DNA of 64,000 nucleotides from CBDFJH01 sp965198095 (GCA_965198095.1 OZ240239.1:1426001-1490000), one strand, 5' to 3'; shown: positions 25,894 to 35,115, counted from the first letter of the stretch. The notes: generated by a model not told the origin, from the sequence alone. A program made the numbers and translations.

Positions 25894-26172
25894 CTACTTT
25901 ACGAACATCGGCCGGGGCTCGGGTGGTATCGTCCAGAGGAGGTTTCCCGCGGGATCCATCAGGTGCACGACGGGGCGTCCGGTATTCCCCGCGGACAGTT
26001 TGACCACGACATTCCCGTCTTTGTCCGTCAGGTGAAATTCCCTGGCCCCGACAATGTCCGTGGACCTGGCGAAGACGGAACCGCCATTCAGAAGTAACGT
26101 CGAGACGAATCCCCCGAACAGAGCAGACACGATTGTCACGCCGGACAGAATCCAAAATCTTTTGGGATCCAT
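25894..26172 (-). CDS. Small membrane-anchored protein of unknown function
   Basis: A 92-residue protein with an N-terminal transmembrane helix or signal anchor (about residues 8-30), then a beta-type domain REFHLTDKDGNVVVKLSAG and DPAGNLLWTIPPEP. The repeated D-x-x-G-N pattern suggests two short beta hairpins. Strong site AAGGGGG before the ATG. A MITE ends 16 nt upstream of the start codon, so the native promoter has been displaced. I do not recognise the family. Confidence 0.7.
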   Translation of the reverse strand: MDPKRFWILSGVTIVSALFGGFVSTLLLNGGSVFARSTDIVGAREFHLTDKDGNVVVKLSAGNTGRPVVHLMDPAGNLLWTIPPEPRPMFVK

Positions 26173-26246
26173 GGTCGCACCCCCTTATCCTGAATAATTC
26201 ATAAAAAGGCTAGGAAAGTCACTCATGCTCACCTTTTCTTGCCGCC

Positions 26247-27535
26247 TGTACAGACCGGACAGATAGGTAACACCTGTTCGGGGACATGGGTTACACCTCA
26301 TTGTCCTATTGTAGACTCGGAAAGGGGGGTCTACAATGCCTTGGCAGGAGGTGTCCGTCGTCTCTCTTCGAACAGAATTTGTCACGTTTGCTCAGCGTGA
26401 AGGGGCCAATATCAGTGAACTATGTCGCCGGTTTGGGATCAGCCGCAAGACCGGCCACAAGTGGCTAAAGCGCTCTAAAACGCACGGGATGTCTGCCCTG
26501 GAGGACCGTAGCAGACGTCCCCGGAGGATGCCTCTTCGAACCTCCAAAGAGGTCGAAGACAAGGTCCTAAGGCTCCGAGATGTCCACCCTGTGTGGGGTG
26601 CGCGGAAGCTCCGTCGTCGGTTGCAGGACCTAGGTGAACGGGCCCTCCCCGCGCCCAGCACGATCACAGAGATCCTCCGACGCCGAGGACGTCTGGATCC
26701 TGCAGAGTCAAAGCAGCGCCTGGCTTGGCAGCGCTTCGAGCACCCGACACCGAATGCGCTGTGGCAGATGGATTTCAAGGGACATTTTCCGCTGCACCGC
26801 GGCCAATGCCATCCGCTAACGGTGCTGGATGATCACTCTCGCTTTGCCCTGGGGCTGGAAGCCTGTGGCCGTCAAACAGGAACCGCCATCCAACCGCGAT
26901 TAGCCCAGATCTTTGAAAGATACGGATTGCCCGATTCCATCCTGACCGATAATGGGGCTCCGTGGTGGGGGACCAAAAGCGGAACCGTCACACAGATCTC
27001 GATATGGCTTATTCGACTGGGCATCCGTCTGACTCGATGTCGTCCGTATCACCCCCAGACCCAGGGGAAGGACGAACGCTTTCACCGCACCCTGAAAGCG
27101 GAGCTGATCGCCTACCGTCCCTGGAAGAGCCTGGCCCAGTGTCAGCGTGAGTTCGACCGGTGGCGAACTGTGTATAACTTCGAGCGCCCACACGAGGCCC
27201 TGAAACTGGAGGTTCCAGCGAGCCGGTATCGGCCCAGTCCGCGTCCGTTTCCCGGTCGCCTTCCGGCGATTGAATACGGCCCCGACGATCACGTGTGCAA
27301 CGTCGGCTGGAATGGCTCCTTCGAGTATGAAGGCAGAAGCCTTCAGGTCAGCAGTGCCCTAAAGGGATTTCCCGTGGCGGTTCGGCCTACAACTACAGAT
27401 GGACTTGTCGAGATCTACTTCTGCAATCAGCGTGTTGGAGCGTTCCATCTTGATGACTCTGGAGCCACTTAACCCGCTCCAAAAAGTGTTACCCATGTAC
27501 CCGAACACCTGTTACCCATGTACCCGGTCTATACA
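26247..27535 (+). mobile_element. IS481-like insertion sequence, apparently intact
   Basis: 1289 bp from TGTACAGACCGG to CCGGTCTATACA, flanked by a 5-bp direct repeat CCGCC (26242-26246 and 27536-27540). Each end carries internal repeats of a GGTAACA...ACATGGGT type, likely transposase-binding sites. It holds one full-length transposase. Restoring the target by removing the IS and one CCGCC reproduces the uninterrupted sequence seen at 49954-49982. Confidence 0.93.
26336..27472 (+). CDS. IS481-family transposase
   Basis: A 378-residue DDE transposase. An N-terminal helix-turn-helix (ISELCRRFGISRKTGHKWLKR, about residues 26-46) is followed by an rve integrase core with D146 (QMDFKG), D205 (LTDNGAP) and E247 (GKDERFHRTL). 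The reading frame has no interruption and the catalytic residues are all present, so it may be active. The ATG at 26336 lies 89 nt inside the left end. Confidence 0.95.
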   Translation: MPWQEVSVVSLRTEFVTFAQREGANISELCRRFGISRKTGHKWLKRSKTHGMSALEDRSRRPRRMPLRTSKEVEDKVLRLRDVHPVWGARKLRRRLQDLGERALPAPSTITEILRRRGRLDPAESKQRLAWQRFEHPTPNALWQMDFKGHFPLHRGQCHPLTVLDDHSRFALGLEACGRQTGTAIQPRLAQIFERYGLPDSILTDNGAPWWGTKSGTVTQISIWLIRLGIRLTRCRPYHPQTQGKDERFHRTLKAELIAYRPWKSLAQCQREFDRWRTVYNFERPHEALKLEVPASRYRPSPRPFPGRLPAIEYGPDDHVCNVGWNGSFEYEGRSLQVSSALKGFPVAVRPTTTDGLVEIYFCNQRVGAFHLDDSGAT

Positions 27536-27566
27536 CCGCCCAAGAAAAGGTGACAAAAGAAGGGCT

Positions 27567-27599
27567 CCTGCCTGCCGCGCCCAACGCGGCGCAGGCAGG
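27567..27599. repeat. CCTGCCTG palindrome, copy 3 (inside MITE A)
   Basis: The arms CCTGCCTGC and GCAGGCAGG enclose a smaller CGCG stem with a CCCAA loop. The same sequence is in MITE B at 49997-50029. Confidence 0.75.
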
Positions 27600-28132
27600 C
27601 CCCTCAAACGCCGGGGAGGCTCGGGCCGTGGCGACTCAGCCTCACTGGAAAGGACTGGCGCCGCGAATAGAATGAACTCCTCCCCCCGCCTGATGCCCAC
27701 TGCGGGACCCGCCCCCACGCCGCGAATTTCCATTCGCCCCCCATCCGCCCCCGCACCCGACCCCGTCCCACAGAGGGCCCAAACCCGGGGGAGGAGAAAC
27801 GCGGAAGCAGCTAGAGAGCCGAAACGCCACGGCCGCGATGACATCCAGACCGAATCACTCGTGAATCTGCGTAAATACCGGGCTTTCCAGTTATTGCACC
27901 AAAACAAAGTTTCTCAGCTCAAATTGGATAACTGATTGTTCTACATAAAATGATGGAAATTTTCAGCAAATTTATGAATTATTCAGGTTATCAAATGATC
28001 GGCTTGCCCTCGAGCGTTCCGTCACTTTACACGTTTCTGCACATCTTTGGATTCAAGAACCCAGGGGAAAATCTCAATGCGCGCCTTCCACGTCGAAACG
28101 CGATGTTTCCGTCTGCGACCGGTCGGATCGCT

Positions 28133-28486
28133 CTACGGCGTCTGTCGGAGCTCGAATCCGTTGCCTTCGGAATCCTGAAACGTGGCGACCCTCACGGGTA
28201 CGTGGCCGCGGGGCTCGTGCAGTTCGATCATACGGCCTCCGAGACGCTCGATATCTGCCTGAATCTCTTCAATGTCGTCGACTTCGAGGTTCAGTCCCGC
28301 GTGCGGCAGAGGGCCCTCCGGGCCTGCGGGAAGCGTGTGCAGCGCGATCTGGATCGCGCCGAAATCGAGCGTTGTCCAACCGGGAGACTCGACCACGGGC
28401 TTGACGTCGAACGCCCCCGTGTAGAACTGTTTTGCGCGATCCAGGTCGCGCACATAGTGAATGACGATCGGATTCCTACCCTTCAT
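28133..28486 (-). CDS. VOC (glyoxalase-like) superfamily protein
   Basis: A 117-residue single VOC domain with HYVRDLDRAKQFYTGAF at the N-terminus (typical V-x-D-x-x-A-x-x-FY) and ATFQDSEGNGFELRQ at the end. Metal ligands expected from the fold are His near residue 8, a mid-domain residue and a terminal Glu. The ATG at 28486 has GGAGGGG just upstream; an in-frame start 81 nt earlier is rejected. Substrate unknown. Confidence 0.85.
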   Translation of the reverse strand: MKGRNPIVIHYVRDLDRAKQFYTGAFDVKPVVESPGWTTLDFGAIQIALHTLPAGPEGPLPHAGLNLEVDDIEEIQADIERLGGRMIELHEPRGHVPVRVATFQDSEGNGFELRQTP

Positions 28487-28581
28487 CGGACCCCTCCGAG
28501 GTGTGAGATGTGGACGTCGTTTTTCCGCGAACGGTCTCCGCGGCCCTGGACGGCATCCTTCTTTCATTCACGGGAGAACAG

Positions 28582-29250
28582 ATGAAACCTGGGGCGGGTC
28601 TTGAAGCGTGCGTCGATATCTACTGCGAGCGAACCGGTCCCGGTCTGTGGGCAGAGCCGCTCAACGCCCTGACGAACCTGGCCTTCTTCGCCGCTGCGTG
28701 GGGCGTCTGGCGCACGATGCGGAGATCGAACAGCGAACCCGCGCCCTTCGCGCTTCTGATCGCGCTCATTGTCGCGATCGGGATCGGGAGCACCCTCTTT
28801 CATACCTTCGCGACAACCTGGGCCCAGCTGCTCGATCTGACGCCGATCCTCCTGTTTCAGTCGTGCTTCATCTGGCTCTACGTGAGACGGATCATCCGGC
28901 TGAGCCGGCCGGTGTCTGCCTTGATCCTGATCGGATTCCTCGCAGCGGAGCTTGCCGGCGGGCGGTTCCGAGAGATCCTGAACGGATCCCTCGCCTATGC
29001 GCCCGGCCTCCTGCTTCTGAGCACATTCGGCGCCTACCACTACCTCACGGGAAAGCGGGCACATCGGGTCCTGATCGCCGCGGTCGCGGTCTTTCTCGTG
29101 GCGGTCACCTTCCGCAGCATCGACATGGCCGTCTGTCCCTTTCTTCCGTTCGGGACCCACTTCCTCTGGCACCTGTTGAACGGCGCCGTCCTCTACCTGG
29201 CCGTGAAAGCCATGGCGCTCAGCTGGCAGGACAGGGCTCTGCCCGCCTAG
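28582..29250 (+). CDS. Ceramidase-like membrane hydrolase (CREST superfamily)
   Basis: A 222-residue protein with about seven transmembrane helices. The motifs match alkaline ceramidase/CREST proteins: YCERTGPGLWAEPLNALTN (Glu and Asn), GIGSTLFHTF (Ser and metal His) with QLLDLTPI (Asp), and a C-terminal HFLWHLLNG with the HxxxH zinc pair. These proteins are Zn-dependent amide hydrolases acting on lipids. ATG with a GGGAG site. Whether it acts on sphingolipids here is unknown. Confidence 0.82.
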   Translation: MKPGAGLEACVDIYCERTGPGLWAEPLNALTNLAFFAAAWGVWRTMRRSNSEPAPFALLIALIVAIGIGSTLFHTFATTWAQLLDLTPILLFQSCFIWLYVRRIIRLSRPVSALILIGFLAAELAGGRFREILNGSLAYAPGLLLLSTFGAYHYLTGKRAHRVLIAAVAVFLVAVTFRSIDMAVCPFLPFGTHFLWHLLNGAVLYLAVKAMALSWQDRALPA

Positions 29251-29294
29251 GGCCCCGGGACCTGGCGGTCGATGCTCGATCCTCGACCCCTTTC

Positions 29295-30155
29295 TCAGAT
29301 CGGCGGTCTCACGACCGGCAGACCGTGTGCCTCGCACCAGGCTCTGAGGGGGCTGTCTCCGCCGCTGATCTGGTACTCCCGGGTCGCCTTCATGGGTTCA
29401 CCCAGGAGGTAGCGCCCCAACGGATCGACTTTTTTCAACAGTGACGCAGGCTGCGTGCGATAGTCGATCGGTGCCGCCCAACGATAGCCGTAGCCGAACA
29501 TCACCGCTTTGCGGGTGTGGCCTGAAAGGTTCACGGCGCCGGCGTGCCAGGTGCGATTCTCGAATATGAGACAGTCTCCGCGCTTCAACCGCGGTTCCAG
29601 GACCCCGTCAGGATCGGCCTCGTCCTCCGGGATCTCCAGCGGCACGCGAAGCAGATTGCTCCCCGGCGCAACGAGCGTGGCGCCCGAGTTCGGCTCGATT
29701 GAATCGGTCAGGTAGTAAGCGCACTTCAGCATGGCGCGCGGAACGGCCGCGTGGCCCAGGTCCTGATTGAGCCGGCCGTAGTCGCGATGCCACCCGGGCG
29801 AACGGGCCGAGGGGGAGGCGCCGGGCGGATCAGGATATTTGTAGATCAGGTGTGACGTCGTCAAATGAAGGTAGGCCCCCAGAAGCTGGACCACGATCGG
29901 AAAGATCTTCTCGTGGACCAGAAGTGGAATAAAGGCATCATCCAGGGCCAGGCAGTTGCGAAAGCTGTCGTACCGACCCCCGCAACTCGTTTGGCGGTTC
30001 TCCAGGCGATCGCCGGACACGAGGCGGTCGCCGGCTTCGGCGAGCCGGTCCACGGTTTTCTCCGCGAGCGCGTTGCGAACGATCAGGTATCCTTCTTCAT
30101 CGAACTGCCGGATCGTCTCCCCGGAGAGGCGCCGGAGATCAAGATTAATCTCCAT
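29295..30155 (-). CDS. Phytanoyl-CoA dioxygenase family protein
   Basis: A 286-residue Fe(II)/2-oxoglutarate-dependent oxygenase. The double-stranded beta-helix facial triad is H123-x-D125 (GWHRDYG) and H204 (TWHAGAVN); R215 in HTRKAVMF fits the 2-oxoglutarate-binding Arg. The ATG at 30155 has AAAGGGG upstream and is preferred to an upstream in-frame start. Substrate unknown; the family is expanded in several candidate phyla. Confidence 0.88.
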   Translation of the reverse strand: MEINLDLRRLSGETIRQFDEEGYLIVRNALAEKTVDRLAEAGDRLVSGDRLENRQTSCGGRYDSFRNCLALDDAFIPLLVHEKIFPIVVQLLGAYLHLTTSHLIYKYPDPPGASPSARSPGWHRDYGRLNQDLGHAAVPRAMLKCAYYLTDSIEPNSGATLVAPGSNLLRVPLEIPEDEADPDGVLEPRLKRGDCLIFENRTWHAGAVNLSGHTRKAVMFGYGYRWAAPIDYRTQPASLLKKVDPLGRYLLGEPMKATREYQISGGDSPLRAWCEAHGLPVVRPPI

Positions 30156-30294
30156 TTTCGACCCCTTTCTTTCGTATCTTAGCGCATGTATGATCGGCTT
30201 CGGGCGCTTTGACGCATCGGCTGATGATAAATCTGGCAAAGGGACGTGTCAATCAATTACCGCCCGCGTAGCGGGTGGCCTGATGTTCCGGCCG

Positions 30295-30319
30295 CCTGCC
30301 TGGCCGGCAGACAGGCAGG
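30295..30319. repeat. CCTGCCTG palindrome, copy 4
   Basis: CCTGCCTG and CAGGCAGG arms around a 9-nt loop. Confidence 0.7.
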
Positions 30320-30389
30320 CCGGGGCAGCGGGGAACGCGTCCTTTTGCGTTCGTGGTTGAACGTGAGCGGTGGATCCCCGCGCACAGTG

Positions 30390-30416
30390 CCTGTCTGCGT
30401 GCCACGCACAGGCAGG
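30390..30416. repeat. CCTGCCTG palindrome, copy 5 (imperfect)
   Basis: CCTGTCTGCGTG and CGCACAGGCAGG arms around CCA, with mismatches in the stem. Confidence 0.6.
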
Positions 30417-30511
30417 CGGGGGTTTGACCCCCCCCGGTCAACCCCCGCCGCGAACAATCAAGATTGTAGCGCGGATATGCTGCCGGGGCGGGGCAGACAA
30501 ACGGGCGTCCA

Positions 30512-31945
30512 ATGGGCGGATTCAACGAATATGGTGATTTCGACGGGCTCGGCCTGGCCGATCTCGTTCGGACCGGACAGGTCTCGTCCGAGGAGTTGCT
30601 GGACGAGGCGATCGCCTGCACGGAACGGGTCAATCCGGCGATCAATGCCGTCGTGGCCAAGTTCTACGATCAAGCGAGGGAGGCGATTTCCCGTGGCCTG
30701 CCGGACGGCCGCTTCGCCGGTGTGCCCTTCCTCCTCAAGGACATCCACGTCCTCTACGCGGGCGTCGCAACGACGAGCGGGAGTCGTTTCCTGATCGACA
30801 ACGTGCCCGACCACGACACCGAGATGGTCTGTCGCTACAAGCAGGGCGGTTTGGTCATTTTCGGGAAAACCAACACGCCCGAATTCGGTCTCAACGCAAC
30901 GACGGAGCCCCAGCTGTTCGGCCCGACGCGCAACCCCTGGGACACGGACCGCATTGCCGGAGGCTCGAGCGGGGGCTCGGCGGCGGCGGTCGCCGCCGGC
31001 ATCGTCCCGGTCGCCAGCGGGAGCGACGGGGGCGGCTCGATCCGCATTCCGGCCTCCTGCTGCGGACTGCTCGGCCTGAAGCCGACAAGGGGCCGCAATC
31101 CGGCCGGGCCCGACCGCGGCGAGGGGTGGAGCGGGATGAGCGTCGAGCACGTCATCAGCCGCAGCGTTCGGGACAGCGCCGCGATGATGGATCTCACTTC
31201 CGGCCCGGACGTTGGGGCGCCCTACTGGGCGCCGCGCCCGGAACGGCCCTTCATCGAGGAAGTCGGCGCCGACGTCGGGCGGCTGCGGATTGCATTTTCG
31301 TCCGTGCCCCCGTCGGGCGCCCCGGTCGACCCCGAATGCGTCCGGGCCATGGAGGGCGCCGTAAGGCTGGTCGCCGACCTGGGTCACGACGCGGAGGAGG
31401 CATCCCCCGAGGTTTCCGCCGAGGAAGTCTTCGAGGCCATCCGGATCATCATGGCTGCCGGCGTTGCCTCCACCGTGGCGCAGTACGCCGCAGCCAGGGG
31501 CCGGCCAGCGAGCCCGTCCGAATTCGAAAACGTAACCTGGCAGATCGCCCAAATAGGCAGCGAAGCCCCGGCGTCCGCCTACGTGACGGCCGCACAGACC
31601 CTCCACCGGGTCGGTCGTCAGGTCGGCCGCTTCTTCGAGAAATACGATGTGTTGATCACGCCAACCCTCTCGAAGCCCCCGTTGCAGCTCGGAATCCTCG
31701 ACATGATGTCGGAAGATGCCGAGGCCTACATCGAGGCGCTGTGGGGCTACGCCTCCCTCACGCCGTTGTTCAACGTGAGCGGTGGGCCAGCCATGTCGGT
31801 CCCGTTGCACTGGACGCCCGACAACCTCCCGGTCGGCGTACAGTTCGTGAGTCGATACGCAGACGAGGCCCTGCTGTTCAGGCTGGGGGCGCAGCTGGAA
31901 GAGGCCAAGCCGTGGGCCCGCAGGCGGCCACCGGTCCGTGCGTGA
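30512..31945 (+). CDS. Amidase (amidase-signature family)
   Basis: A Ser-cisSer-Lys amide hydrolase of 477 residues. Lys76 (VPFLLKD), cis-Ser in AGGSSGGSAAAVAAG (about 152-153) and nucleophile Ser176 (SDGGGSIRIP) are all present, so it should be active. No signal peptide. It resembles the branch annotated as 6-aminohexanoate-cyclic-dimer hydrolases, but substrate calls in this family are unreliable. First gene of the plus-strand catabolic run; the ATG has only a weak ribosome site. Confidence 0.9.
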   Translation: MGGFNEYGDFDGLGLADLVRTGQVSSEELLDEAIACTERVNPAINAVVAKFYDQAREAISRGLPDGRFAGVPFLLKDIHVLYAGVATTSGSRFLIDNVPDHDTEMVCRYKQGGLVIFGKTNTPEFGLNATTEPQLFGPTRNPWDTDRIAGGSSGGSAAAVAAGIVPVASGSDGGGSIRIPASCCGLLGLKPTRGRNPAGPDRGEGWSGMSVEHVISRSVRDSAAMMDLTSGPDVGAPYWAPRPERPFIEEVGADVGRLRIAFSSVPPSGAPVDPECVRAMEGAVRLVADLGHDAEEASPEVSAEEVFEAIRIIMAAGVASTVAQYAAARGRPASPSEFENVTWQIAQIGSEAPASAYVTAAQTLHRVGRQVGRFFEKYDVLITPTLSKPPLQLGILDMMSEDAEAYIEALWGYASLTPLFNVSGGPAMSVPLHWTPDNLPVGVQFVSRYADEALLFRLGAQLEEAKPWARRRPPVRA

Positions 31946-32018
31946 AGGCTTCCGTCCATACGGATGAGCGTCTCGGAACGGGTGCGGCCCGCCCCGTGCC
32001 GAGCAAAAGGAGCGGTCT

Positions 32019-32405
32019 ATGTGCACGGACGAGAAACTTTCCCTCAGCACGATCGGTCAGATTGCCCTGGGCGTCCAAGACGTTGACAGAGCCGTCGAAT
32101 TCTACGGGCGGAGGCTCGGGATGAAACTCCTTTTCAAGCTGGAAAAAATGGCCTTTTTTGACTGCGGCGGCGTGAGACTGATGCTCTCCGTCCCGGAGCG
32201 GCCCGGGCAGTCCCGCCCGGGGTCCGTCATCTACTACAAAGTTGCCGACATCAACGCGTCGTTCCGTGTGCTCGAAGACAGGGGGGTCGCCTTCCAGGGC
32301 GAACCCCACATGATTGCGGACATGGGGGACCACGAGCTCTGGATGGCTTTTTTCAAAGACCCGGACGAGAACGTCCTGGCCCTCATGAGCGAAGTACCGA
32401 AGTAG
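32019..32405 (+). CDS. VOC (glyoxalase-like) superfamily protein
   Basis: A 128-residue single VOC domain: QIALGVQDVDRAVEFYGRRLGM at the N-terminal half and FFKDPDENVLALMSE at the end, the pattern of methylmalonyl-CoA epimerase- and dioxygenase-like members. ATG after AAAAGGAG. It lies between the amidase (73 nt before) and the Asp-box gene. Confidence 0.87.
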   Translation: MCTDEKLSLSTIGQIALGVQDVDRAVEFYGRRLGMKLLFKLEKMAFFDCGGVRLMLSVPERPGQSRPGSVIYYKVADINASFRVLEDRGVAFQGEPHMIADMGDHELWMAFFKDPDENVLALMSEVPK

Positions 32406-32515
32406 GCGTCACCTTCTCCGCCGGGTGAAGCGTCGCTGTCCCAAAGGCGATCCGGAAACCGTTGTCACCGCGTCTCTTTACATACGCGGCCCGATTCGAA
32501 ACAGGGAGCTCTATC

Positions 32516-33694
32516 GTGACGATACCATCGACGCACTGGTCCAAAGACAGAACATCCTTCGGCCATAACATTCCCGACGACCTGCAGTGCAAGACCCTGG
32601 AGGAGGTCCGGGGCGACCTCGCGGATGCAGGCCTGGAAGTTTCGCGAGGCGAGACGCAAGTCATCATCCCTCAGGAAGATGCGGGTGGGATCTGCGTCGG
32701 GAGCATCGTCAGATTTTCCAACGGAGACCTCGTGGTCTCCACCTGGAACGCGCAGATGCGCTCCACCGACAGGGGCAAGTCCTGGCGCAAGGTCGGCACC
32801 CTGTTTTCAGGCTACGCCTGCACCCTGTCGGACGGCGAAACCGTCCAGTTTGTCAGGCGCGACGGTCTCGCGTGCGAGGCCGCGCCTCCGGATGAAAAGA
32901 GCGACAAAGACGGGTTCAGGAAGTCGTTCGGCTGGCTTCTCCGGTCCCGAGACAACGGTCTGACCGAAGAGAGAGCGCAGATCGCGATCGAAGTCCCGGA
33001 GAAGTTGACGTTGAGCGCCATGAGCCACGCGCGCATCGTCGAGCTCAAAGACGGCAGCCTGCTTGGCATCGACTATGCCCGGTGGGCCGACGACCCGATC
33101 GTCCCGTTTGAAACCTCCGTCTCCAAGGAGGGCATCGTCTACAAGCGCGACCTCTCGAAGAGCCGAATCTTTTGCTTTCGCTCAACCGATCGCGGGCAAA
33201 CCTGGATCCATCTTTCGATGGTCGCCTTCGATCTCAGCAGAAACAACCGGACGACCCTGGGCGGCTTCACGGAGCCGGATGGAGTCATCCTTCCGAATGG
33301 AGAGCTGCTCTGCTTCATGCGATCTGTCGCGGGAGGAGGCATCCGGCCCCTCCGCATGAGCAGATCCAACGATGCCGGCCGCACGTGGAGCATGCCCCTC
33401 CCGGTCGCGGACCGGGGCGTGATGCCCGTCGCCACCGTGATGGAAAACGGCGTCGTGGCCGTCATCTACGGCAGGCCCTATAACTGGCTGATGTTCAGTG
33501 CCGACGACGGAGACACCTGGGCCGGCCACTTTCAGTTCTATCATGGCCCCAAGGCGTGGGACGCCTGGAACTACTGCGCCGTGGAGGAGGTTGCGCCGGA
33601 CACCCTGCTGGCCGTCTACGGCAACGCCGACCCCGACAACAGCAAACTGGGCGAGATGCTCGGGACGTTCTTCACGGTCAAAAGAAAAGGCTGA
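32516..33694 (+). CDS. Asp-box (BNR) sialidase-like protein
   Basis: A 392-residue beta-propeller candidate with four Asp boxes: STDRGKSW, STDRGQTW, SNDAGRTW and SADDGDTW. The start is taken as GTG at 32516, which has GGGAG at good spacing; a TTG 54 nt earlier has none. No signal peptide. It shares architecture with the protein at 24604-25872 but is clearly distinct in sequence. Sialidase catalytic residues were not identified. Confidence 0.82.
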   Translation: MTIPSTHWSKDRTSFGHNIPDDLQCKTLEEVRGDLADAGLEVSRGETQVIIPQEDAGGICVGSIVRFSNGDLVVSTWNAQMRSTDRGKSWRKVGTLFSGYACTLSDGETVQFVRRDGLACEAAPPDEKSDKDGFRKSFGWLLRSRDNGLTEERAQIAIEVPEKLTLSAMSHARIVELKDGSLLGIDYARWADDPIVPFETSVSKEGIVYKRDLSKSRIFCFRSTDRGQTWIHLSMVAFDLSRNNRTTLGGFTEPDGVILPNGELLCFMRSVAGGGIRPLRMSRSNDAGRTWSMPLPVADRGVMPVATVMENGVVAVIYGRPYNWLMFSADDGDTWAGHFQFYHGPKAWDAWNYCAVEEVAPDTLLAVYGNADPDNSKLGEMLGTFFTVKRKG

Positions 33695-33836
33695 CGGAGA
33701 CCGTGGCGCGGGCCGGCGACCCTGCGGGTTTCCGCTTCTCGCGCCGCAACGGTATGGGAGAGACCGTCACCGGCAGCGGACCGCGCGCTACGACCGTTCC
33801 GGTCCGCTGAACGGCCTGAGGAGGAATGGAAGCGAA

Positions 33837-35015
33837 ATGTTTACGGTCACGAAGGACAAGGTGCTGCCCACGACCATGGTCGGTTCCTATCCGCGTCCCC
33901 ATTGGTACGTAGAAAACTTGCGCGGCAGGCCGTTCAAGCTGGCCCTGGCGGATGAACGATTCCGGGAACAGTACCTGGATGCGGTGACGTGCATCCTGAA
34001 CGACCAGGCGCGGGCCGGACTGGACATCCTGACCGATGGAGACGCCCGGTTCGACCAGGATGTCGGGGGGCGATCCTGGTTCTTCTACCCGCTCGAGAGG
34101 ATCGAAGGCGTTGCGGGACGCCGGGACCGCTCTCCGGGATGGTCACGGCGTCTGGACTTGAGGCCGGGCCAGATCCTCTGGGAAGTTCAAGAGGCGTATC
34201 AGGCGCCGGAGGCAGTCCGGAAATTGAAGCGGGGGCCGATCGAGTACTCGGCTGTCTGGCAGACGGCGCAGCGACTGACGGAGCGGCCCGTAAAATTCGG
34301 CTCCATAAGCGCGCAGTCCCTGTCAAGCATGCTCTGGAACCAGGCCTACGAAGACCCGCGCGAGATGATCCTGGACCTGGTCGAGATCTTCAACGCGGAA
34401 CTGAAGACCTTGGCGGACGCAGGGTGTCGGCTCATCCAGGTGGAAGAACCCCAGCACCACTTTCGTGCGCTGAACCCGGAAACGACCGATGAAGAGCTCC
34501 TTTTCCTGACGGAGGCGTTCAACAGGGAGGTGGACGGGGTCGATGCGGAGATTTGGGTCCACACCTGCTGGGGCAACCCCAGTCAGCAGGCGTTGTTCTG
34601 GGAGCGGCCGACCTACGAACGGGCGCTTCCCTATCTCTCCATGCTCAACGCCGATGCGATCACCTTTGAATGCGCCAGCACCGGGGGAAAGGACCTTGCG
34701 CTCCTTGAATCCCTTCCGAGCGACAAGAAGGTCGCAATCGGCGTCGTCAGCCATACCAACACCGTCGTCGAGCCGCCGGAAGTCGTGGCGGACCTCATCC
34801 GGAAGGCGCTGAGACATATCCCTCCGGAACGATTGATCATCACGACAGACTGCGGGTTCGGCCGGGAGGGGATCTCGAGGCGGATCGCGTTCTACAAGTG
34901 CATCGCGCTCGTGGAAGGAACGAACATCGTCAGAAAGGAGCTCGGTCTGCCGGAGGCGGAAGTCCGTGCGGCGGACCGGTCGCTCGCCTTTGCGGGACCG
35001 GGGGTGAACGGCTGA
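33837..35015 (+). CDS. MetE C-terminal-like methyltransferase
   Basis: A 392-residue protein resembling the zinc-containing C-terminal half of cobalamin-independent methionine synthase. Zinc ligands can be proposed as H-x-C in WVHTCWG, Glu in ITFECAS and Cys in TTDCGFGR, the last being the strongest family motif. The N-terminal opening TTMVGSYPRP is also typical. Stand-alone forms often act in methyl transfer or in catabolic pathways rather than methionine synthesis. ATG at 33837 behind GAGGAGG. Confidence 0.85.
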   Translation: MFTVTKDKVLPTTMVGSYPRPHWYVENLRGRPFKLALADERFREQYLDAVTCILNDQARAGLDILTDGDARFDQDVGGRSWFFYPLERIEGVAGRRDRSPGWSRRLDLRPGQILWEVQEAYQAPEAVRKLKRGPIEYSAVWQTAQRLTERPVKFGSISAQSLSSMLWNQAYEDPREMILDLVEIFNAELKTLADAGCRLIQVEEPQHHFRALNPETTDEELLFLTEAFNREVDGVDAEIWVHTCWGNPSQQALFWERPTYERALPYLSMLNADAITFECASTGGKDLALLESLPSDKKVAIGVVSHTNTVVEPPEVVADLIRKALRHIPPERLIITTDCGFGREGISRRIAFYKCIALVEGTNIVRKELGLPEAEVRAADRSLAFAGPGVNG

Positions 35016-35115
35016 CGCTTCCGGGGGCGGTGACTGCCGGGAATGAATCCGGTCGAGCAACAGTCCCCGCGCCCGAGCCCGGATCGTCGCGTCAATACAT
35101 CGCGCGGAGCAAGTC

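Larger units (their letters stand above)
26189..27987. mobile_element. MITE copy A, split by an IS481-like element
   Basis: Terminal inverted repeats CCTGAATAATTCATAAA and TTTATGAATTATTCAGG bound the element, flanked by a 4-bp target duplication TTAT (26185-26188 and 27988-27991). Without the inserted IS it is 505 bp. It has no credible gene; inside are a 12-bp inverted repeat around 26230/27540 and a CCTGCCTG palindrome. A near-identical copy is at 49912-50429. The TSD size and CC ends would suit IS1380-type mobilisation, which is a guess. Confidence 0.88.
30246..30511. other. Hairpin-rich noncoding stretch upstream of the amidase gene
   Basis: No credible gene. It holds two CCTGCCTG-type palindromes (30295-30319 and 30390-30416), a CGCCCGCG/CGCGGGTG-like inverted repeat near 30261, and a GGGGGTTTGACC / GGTCAACCCCC inverted repeat near 30417-30447. 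It looks like a repeat-element scar or a cluster of them. The amidase start follows directly and lacks a clear ribosome site. Confidence 0.5.
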
